Part shown: piece after piece, positions 6,716 to 10,722 of the stretch | Position numbering within the stretch: the stretch's first letter is position 1 | Layout of the letters: each line of letters starts with the position of its first letter | Assembly: GCA_026991005.1 (NCBI GenBank) | Contig: JALXCH010000616.1 | Location: 1-10,722, forward strand | Source of the DNA: Calditrichia bacterium | Lineage (GTDB): Bacteria; Calditrichota; Calditrichia; RBG-13-44-9 | Length of the DNA stretch: 10,722 nt | Direction: 5' to 3' | The notes under the pieces: model-generated | Told to the model about the DNA's origin: nothing | What the model saw: the letters and a program-made list of their open reading frames with translations, nothing else | The model's database searches: none | Made by a program: the position numbers and the translations under genes

Positions 6716-8539
6716 ATGACCATTCTTGATTATGGGATTGTGCTTCTTTATTTGCTGGGAATTGTGGTGGTGGGGTTGCTGCTTCAGAAGAAAGCCTCCA
6801 CGGATATCGATTCTTATTTTTTAGGGAATCGGGGACTCCCCTGGTGGGCGCTGGGTGCTTCGGGAATGGCTTCCAATCTGGATGTGAGCGGTACCATGAT
6901 TAACACGGCGTTTGTTTTTGCCCTGGGTGCCAGTGGCTTTTTTATTGAAATTCGGGGCGGGGTTACCCTGATTATGGCGTTTTTAATGATTTTTATGGGG
7001 AAGTGGAACCGTCGTGCCCAGGTGATGACTCTGGCGGAATGGATGCATTTTCGTTTCGGGAAGGGGAAAGAAGGGGACGTCGCCCGCCTCATCAGCGCCA
7101 TCTCTGTAATCGTGATTACCATTGCCATGATTACCTACTTCGCCATCGGTTCCGGGAAGTTTATTGCCGAGTTTCTGGGAATTCCCCCTTTCTGGGGAAT
7201 GAGTTCCGAGTTCTGGGCATCTACCCTGATGATTGTGCTGGCCATGATTTACACCGTCGCTTCCGGTTTGTACGGAGTGGTGTGGACGGATGTGTTTCAG
7301 GGGGTGCTTATTTTCGGGACCATCCTGTTCATTACCATCATGGTCATTACCCAGGTGGTGCTGCCGGAGAGTTTTGAGGTCTCCATGCCCCTGCGCGATG
7401 GGGGTTTTATGGCTTTGCAAACCACCCGGGACGCCTGGACCAGCGTTGTGCCGCGCTGGAAACTGGATATTCCCGCTGAATCATCCTATTCCATTTACAA
7501 CCTGTTTGGAATTGCCATTCTGTTCTATCTCTTCAAAGTAACCATTGAAGGGAGTGGCGGTACCAGCGGGTACATGATTCAGCGCTATTTTGCTGCCCGC
7601 AGCGATCGCGAAGCCGGGTTACTCTCTCTGTTCTGGACGTTTTTGCTCTCCTTCCGCTGGCCGTTTATCATGGCGGTGGCGATGCTGGGAATTGCTTACG
7701 GTACCTCTCACGGAGTGATTGGTGACCCGGAGCGGGTGCTGCCGGTGGTAATTGACCGCATGGTACCCATTGGGGTGCGAGGATTTCTGGTGGCAGGATT
7801 AATGGCGGCGGCCATGTCCACTTTCGATAGCACGGTAAACGCGGGCGCGGCCTATTGGGTAAAGGATATTTACCAGGCGTACATTAATCCCCATGCTTCG
7901 GAGAAGACTCTGATGCGCCACAGCCGCTGGGCATCGGTGATTATTGTGGTGCTGGGACTGGCTTTCTCCCTGCTCATTAAAAATATCAACGAAATCTGGG
8001 GCTGGATTACCATGAGCATTGGTGCCGGGATGCTCATTCCGCAACTTCTGCGCTGGTACTGGTGGCGGCTGAACGGCTATGGGTTTGCCATTGGAACGGT
8101 GGTGGGAATGATTGCCGCGGTGGTGCAGAAGTATTTTTATCCCGATGTTCCCGAATATGTCTCCTTCCTGTGGGCAAGCGGTACTTCGCTGGTGGGGCTG
8201 ATTATTGGAACCTATTTAACCGAACCCACCCCCCGGGAAGTGCTGGACAATTTCTACAAAACCACCCGACCCTTTGGCTGGTGGCAACCCGTGCGGCAAA
8301 AACTGCCGGAAACCGTCCGGCAAAAGATTGATGCCGAGAACCGCCGGGACATCATCGCCACTTTTTTTGCAGTGCCCTGGCAGGTGGTGCTCTTCCTTAC
8401 GGGAATGACCATCGTTATGCGTACCTGGCATTCCTTCCTGTACCTTGCCGGATTGTTGGTGGTGCTTTCTGCGGGACTTTATTATTTCTGGTTCCGCCAT
8501 CTTTCCGATGAAGTGAAATTGGATGAGGATGCTTCGTGA
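6716..8539 (+). CDS. Sodium:solute symporter (SSS family), probable sugar uptake
   Basis: A 607-residue polytopic inner-membrane protein of the SSS/SLC5 family, which couples solute import to the sodium gradient. It begins with MTILDYGIVLLYLLGIVVVGLLL, then SYFLGNRGLPWWALGASGMASN, the typical first two helices. VASGLYGVVWTDVFQG at about 181-196 is the family's conserved TM5-6 region. AAAMSTFDSTVNAG at about 364-377 corresponds to the TM8 segment whose Ser/Thr residues form the Na2 sodium site. After the core, TRPFGWWQPVRQKL (517-530) matches a soluble motif I associate with sugar-type SSS members, and further hydrophobic stretches at about 548-566 and 574-592 follow. The length exceeds the usual 500-550 because of this C-terminal extension. 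The ribosome site (GCGGGA) is modest. The stop overlaps the next gene's start. Substrate cannot be read from sequence; sugar is inferred from the neighbours. Confidence 0.9.
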   Translation: MTILDYGIVLLYLLGIVVVGLLLQKKASTDIDSYFLGNRGLPWWALGASGMASNLDVSGTMINTAFVFALGASGFFIEIRGGVTLIMAFLMIFMGKWNRRAQVMTLAEWMHFRFGKGKEGDVARLISAISVIVITIAMITYFAIGSGKFIAEFLGIPPFWGMSSEFWASTLMIVLAMIYTVASGLYGVVWTDVFQGVLIFGTILFITIMVITQVVLPESFEVSMPLRDGGFMALQTTRDAWTSVVPRWKLDIPAESSYSIYNLFGIAILFYLFKVTIEGSGGTSGYMIQRYFAARSDREAGLLSLFWTFLLSFRWPFIMAVAMLGIAYGTSHGVIGDPERVLPVVIDRMVPIGVRGFLVAGLMAAAMSTFDSTVNAGAAYWVKDIYQAYINPHASEKTLMRHSRWASVIIVVLGLAFSLLIKNINEIWGWITMSIGAGMLIPQLLRWYWWRLNGYGFAIGTVVGMIAAVVQKYFYPDVPEYVSFLWASGTSLVGLIIGTYLTEPTPREVLDNFYKTTRPFGWWQPVRQKLPETVRQKIDAENRRDIIATFFAVPWQVVLFLTGMTIVMRTWHSFLYLAGLLVVLSAGLYYFWFRHLSDEVKLDEDAS

Positions 8540-9783
8540 GTCGATACGGACACATCTGGAAAATGCTTCCCGTGCTGTTTCTCCTTTTCCTTTTTCTGGG
8601 ATGCCATCAAGCGCCGAAGGAGAAAATTGTGGTGTGGACTTCCATGCGACCCGTGGAGCGGGATTTCCTCCAGAAGAAGATGGATGAATTTGCCCGGCGG
8701 CATCCTGGCTACCAGTTTGTGCAACTGTTTTACGCTCCGGAAGAACTGCGTACCAATTTTATCATTTCGGCGCTGGCAGGCAAGGGACCGGCGCTCATTC
8801 ATTGCGCCAGCGATTTCATCGGTCCCCTCTCGGAATTGGAGGTGATTCGCCCGCTGGAGGATTTATTCCGGAAATCGTTTCTGGACAGTTTTATTACCGA
8901 GCCGTTCCCTGCCAATACGGTGTTTCAGGGGCATCTCTATCAAATTGCCGATCGGGTGGGGAATCATTTGTGTCTGGTGTACAATAAGGAGCTGGTTCCG
9001 CAGCCACCGCAAACGATTTCGGAACTCATTGCTCTGGGAAAAACGCTGGTACGCGATACCGATGGAGACGGCACTCCCGATACCTACGCTCTGGCCTGGA
9101 ATTACACCGAGCCGGCTTTTGCCGTGCCTTTTATTGGTGGCTATGGCGGCTGGGTGATTGATGACCACAATCGGCCCACCCTCAACACTCCTGCGGTGGT
9201 GAAAGCGGCACAGCTCATCTACGATCTGGCCAATAAGTACCGGATAATCCCCCGGGAGTGCGATTACGAAACGGCCAATGCGCTGTTTCTGGATCGCCGG
9301 GTGGCAATGATTATTAATGGACCCTGGAGCTGGGGGACGTATCTGAAAAATGGGATTCCCATTGGACTGGCGCGCATTCCTAAAATAGATGAAACCGGCT
9401 TGTGGCCTACACCGATGGTTTTCCCCATGGGGTATGTGTTCAATGTGAATTTGAAAGGGGAGACGTTGCAGGTGGTGCGGGAGCTGGTGCGTTTTTTGAC
9501 CTCTCCCCGGGTGGAGCTGGAGTTTGCCCGGCAGTTTAACATTATCCCTTCCCGTAAGGATGTGATACGCGCTCCGGAATTGATGTCCCGCGAGCTCTAT
9601 CGCTCGGCGCTGGATCAGATGATGGTGGGGCGTCCCATGCCGGTGGTTACGGAAATGCGCTGGATATGGGATGCTATGCGGCCGGCCTATCAGGGAATTT
9701 TTACCCATCAGTACACCCCGCAACAGGCCGCCGAAGAAATGCAGCGCCTGGCCGAGAAACTGATTCGGGAAAATCGGGAATAA
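8536..9783 (+). CDS. Sugar ABC transporter solute-binding lipoprotein (family 1)
   Basis: A 415-residue extracellular solute-binding protein of the maltose/multiple-sugar type (SBP_bac_1 fold). The N-terminus has a hydrophobic run LPVLFLLFLFLG followed by Cys23, which fits a lipoprotein signal, so the protein should be membrane-tethered. KIVVWTSMRPVERDFLQKKMDEFARRHPG opens the mature domain, followed by the family's YQIADRVGNHLCLVYNKEL, then DTDGDGTPDTYALAW (174-188) and FLDRRVAMIINGPWSWGTYL (251-270). The GTG start at 8536 forms a four-base GTGA overlap with the symporter stop. GAGG at 8525-8528 lies seven bases upstream, indicating translational coupling. In the usual arrangement it would deliver sugar to MalF/MalG-type permeases, the first of which begins at 10548. 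The ligand is not known. Confidence 0.9.
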   Translation: MSRYGHIWKMLPVLFLLFLFLGCHQAPKEKIVVWTSMRPVERDFLQKKMDEFARRHPGYQFVQLFYAPEELRTNFIISALAGKGPALIHCASDFIGPLSELEVIRPLEDLFRKSFLDSFITEPFPANTVFQGHLYQIADRVGNHLCLVYNKELVPQPPQTISELIALGKTLVRDTDGDGTPDTYALAWNYTEPAFAVPFIGGYGGWVIDDHNRPTLNTPAVVKAAQLIYDLANKYRIIPRECDYETANALFLDRRVAMIINGPWSWGTYLKNGIPIGLARIPKIDETGLWPTPMVFPMGYVFNVNLKGETLQVVRELVRFLTSPRVELEFARQFNIIPSRKDVIRAPELMSRELYRSALDQMMVGRPMPVVTEMRWIWDAMRPAYQGIFTHQYTPQQAAEEMQRLAEKLIRENRE

Positions 9784-9801
9784 CGCGCTGGGTAAATTAA
9801 A

Positions 9802-9913
9802 AATGTCCGAAGGATGCTGTGCAAAAAATGAAAAATGTAAAATGTCCGCTCGCAGAGCCCGTATCGGGTAGTATTCTGTGCAAAAAATGTCTAAAGGGTG
9901 CTGTGCATAAAAT
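9802..9913 (+). repeat. Three variant copies of the dispersed core repeat
   Basis: Starting 18 bases after the binding-protein stop are three variant cores: AGGATGCTGTGCAAAAAATG (9811-9830), AGTATTCTGTGCAAAAAATG (9870-9889) and AGGGTGCTGTGCATAAAAT (9895-9913). Two of them are preceded by AATGTC. The middle copy bridges the GGATGCTG and GCATTCTG variants seen elsewhere in the window. No coding function is apparent. Confidence 0.65.
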
Positions 9914-9917
9914 AATA

Positions 9918-9958
9918 CCTTTGGCGAACTTCGCGATTCCCTGGTGCTCTTTGCGGTT
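9918..9958 (+). repeat. Orphan right arm of the CGCAAAG hairpin repeat
   Basis: The stretch begins CCTTTGGCGAAC and ends CTCTTTGCGGTT, resembling the right-hand arm of the complete elements at 9969-10072 and 10201-10285. Its AACCGCA complement lies at 9969, so it could also pair with the left arm of the next copy. Confidence 0.45.
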
Positions 9959-9968
9959 TTAGAAAAAT

Positions 9969-10072
9969 AACCGCAGAGTTCGCAAAGGTGGCGCAAAGTA
10001 CGCGGTGAAGCATTCTGCAAAAAATTACAAATCCTTTGCGACCTTTGCGAATTCTTGGCGTCCATTGCGGTT
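9969..10072 (+). repeat. Long CGCAAAG hairpin repeat, copy A
   Basis: The left arm AACCGCAGAGTTCGCAAAGG (9969-9988) can pair with CCTTTGCG (10033-10040) and, further out, TGCGGTT (10066-10072). The right arm carries an extra segment of about 23 bases relative to the copy at 10201-10285. The middle reads GGTGGCGCAAAG, then GCGGTGAAGCATTCTGCAAA. Translated on the - strand these repeats give Cys- and Leu-rich peptide (LCVLCGLFFK-like), which is an artefact and not a gene. Confidence 0.7.
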
Positions 10073-10114
10073 AAAAAAACACAGAGAACACAGAAGGCAC
10101 TGAAGGGAATGAAA

Positions 10115-10143
10115 AATGTCCGAAGGATGCTGTGCATAAAATG
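10115..10143 (+). repeat. Best-preserved copy of the dispersed core repeat
   Basis: AATGTCCGA at 10115 is followed by the core AGGATGCTGTGCATAAAATG at 10124-10143. The core is identical over 20 bases to the copy at 3607-3626 more than 6 kb away. It differs from the copy at 9802-9830 by a single base. Confidence 0.7.
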
Positions 10144-10200
10144 GGGATTGGTTTTGAACGCTGGACAGGAGGATTTTTAATTCTGGTATTTTAAAAAATA

Positions 10201-10285
10201 AACCGCAAAGAACGCAAAGGTGGCGCAAAGCGCGCGGTGCAGCATTCTGCAAAAAATATGCAAATCCTTTGCGACCGTTGCGGTT
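10201..10285 (+). repeat. Long CGCAAAG hairpin repeat, copy B
   Basis: AACCGCAAAGAACGCAAAGG (10201-10220) and CCTTTGCGACCGTTGCGGTT (10266-10285) are inverted copies matching at 17 of 20 positions. They enclose GGCGCAAAG and a small inner palindrome, GCAGCATTCTGC (10239-10250). It is a direct repeat of the element at 9969-10072, about 230 bases downstream. Its size and terminal inverted repeats resemble a miniature mobile or REP-type element, though no transposase is nearby. Confidence 0.7.
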
Positions 10286-10340
10286 AAAAAACTACAAAAC
10301 TTAATGGTAACGCAAAGAAACGAAGGATGGCAAAATAACA

Positions 10341-10435
10341 CCCGTCCCGAAGGGACGGAATGCCACTAGCCCACAAATTCCATTTGTGGGAAATGGAAAA
10401 AACCAAAACAAACCCCGTCCCGAAGGGACAGAATG
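10341..10435. repeat. Three short hairpins, two with GTCCCGAAGGGAC
   Basis: CCGTCCC-GAA-GGGACGG (10342-10358) and GTCCC-GAA-GGGAC (10417-10429) are the cores of a 22-base direct repeat: CCCGTCCCGAAGGGAC, then G or A, then GAATG. The repeat starts at 10341 and 10414. Between them CCCACAAAT and ATTTGTGGG (10370-10390) form a perfect nine-base stem with a TCC loop. No T tract follows any of them, so they look like palindromic intergenic repeats and not terminators. Confidence 0.65.
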
Positions 10436-10454
10436 AACAACGCGTTGGCGCCGG

Positions 10455-10530
10455 TATTTTGAAATTTGTGATTTGAAATTTGGAATTTGTTATTTGGAAT
10501 TTGTTATTTGAAATTTGTTATTTGAAATTT
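10455..10530 (+). repeat. 14-base TTTG-rich tandem array
   Basis: GAATTTGTTATTTG occurs at 10483-10496 and 10497-10510. A one-base variant lies at 10511-10524, with looser copies on either side. The array ends 17 bases before the permease ATG. The words match those in the 3781-3966 tandem region. Confidence 0.65.
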
Positions 10531-10547
10531 AACCCTTCAGGTTGTAC

Positions 10548-10722
10548 ATGAATACTGTGGTAGGAAAATTCGGAAACACCAATCGCCTGGCCTATCTCTA
10601 CACCGCACCCGCCCTGATTATCATGGGACTGGTGGTGGTGTACCCATTTCTCTACAATGTGGTCATTTCCTTTTCCAACATGAACTTAACCCACTTCCGC
10701 CAATGGCACCTCATTGGCTGGC
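10548..10722 (+). CDS. ABC sugar transporter permease, MalF/UgpA type, 3' end outside window
   Basis: Only the first 58 residues are in the window: a hydrophilic start MNTVVGKFGNTN, then RLAYLYTAPALIIMGLVVVY as the first membrane helix, followed by PFLYNVVISFSNMNLTH. This start (APAL, helix, YP, S-F) is typical of the MalF/UgpA-like subunit of carbohydrate ABC importers (binding-protein-dependent inner-membrane component). Such a subunit usually pairs with a MalG/UgpE-like partner encoded just downstream. AGG at 10539-10541 lies six bases ahead of the ATG. It should act with the binding lipoprotein at 8536-9783, but 764 bases of repeats lie between them, so it may have its own promoter. Confidence 0.85.
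   Translation, partial: MNTVVGKFGNTNRLAYLYTAPALIIMGLVVVYPFLYNVVISFSNMNLTHFRQWHLIGW

Noticed and set aside
8863..10137. Long - strand open frame opposite the binding-protein gene and repeat block
   Set aside because: Its start lies in the CGCAAAG repeats and its body is the antisense of a clear solute-binding gene. The Cys/Leu-rich N-terminus is repeat translation.
10025..10252. Small - strand open frame with LCVLCG-like sequence
   Set aside because: Made entirely of intergenic repeat sequence, so a typical spurious gene call.
10455..10530. Bacteroidota-type promoter (TTTG with TAnnTTTG) within the tandem array
   Set aside because: The array has many TTTG words but no TAnnTTTG; TATTTG lacks the two-base gap.

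Overview
The window looks like a chromosomal segment from a member of the Fibrobacterota-Chlorobiota-Bacteroidota superphylum, most plausibly Calditrichota or candidate phylum KSB1. This placement is an inference from protein style. Two large secreted proteins end in the C-terminal sorting domains used by the type IX secretion system (T9SS): a VVPNPY...GVYFYVVE...FAVIK tail, and a PNYPNPFNP tail followed by an FlgD-like Ig fold. A PorV/PorQ-family barrel gene sits next to one of them. The acidic DDVGADG...PTPGEPN motif is one I associate with that group. All genes found are on the + strand.

Layout. Positions 1-2324: 3' part of a large surface protein with a fibronectin III-like segment, acidic probable calcium-binding loops and a T9SS tail. 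Positions 2344-3372: a PorV/PorQ-family outer-membrane protein 19 bases downstream, probably the same operon. Positions 3373-4011: gene-free and rich in several degenerate repeat types. Positions 4012-6066: a secreted protein with three or four starch-binding (CBM20-like) beta-sandwich modules and a T9SS tail, followed by a likely terminator. Positions 6067-6715: gene-free, with two REP-like hairpins in inverted orientation around a third hairpin, an AT-rich block, and a leader with a possible LacI-family operator. Positions 6716-9783: a sodium:solute symporter (SSS family) and a sugar ABC-type solute-binding lipoprotein whose start and stop codons overlap. Positions 9784-10547: a dense block of intergenic repeats. 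Position 10548 to the right edge: start of a MalF/UgpA-type ABC permease.

How the genes fit together. The right half reads as a sugar uptake locus, with a sodium-coupled permease, a binding lipoprotein and an ABC inner-membrane permease. The secreted starch-binding-like protein upstream could act at the surface on the same glycans, but shared regulation is not shown. The left half is a T9SS cargo/PorV-family pair. No enzyme active site is visible in any of these proteins, so the actual sugar is unknown.

The most unusual content is between genes. The three long gaps hold a shared family of short repeats. Its 20-base core (best copy AGGATGCTGTGCATAAAATG) occurs about eleven times in variant form, twice inside the loops of REP-like hairpins. 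I saw no transposase, CRISPR array, tRNA or rRNA.
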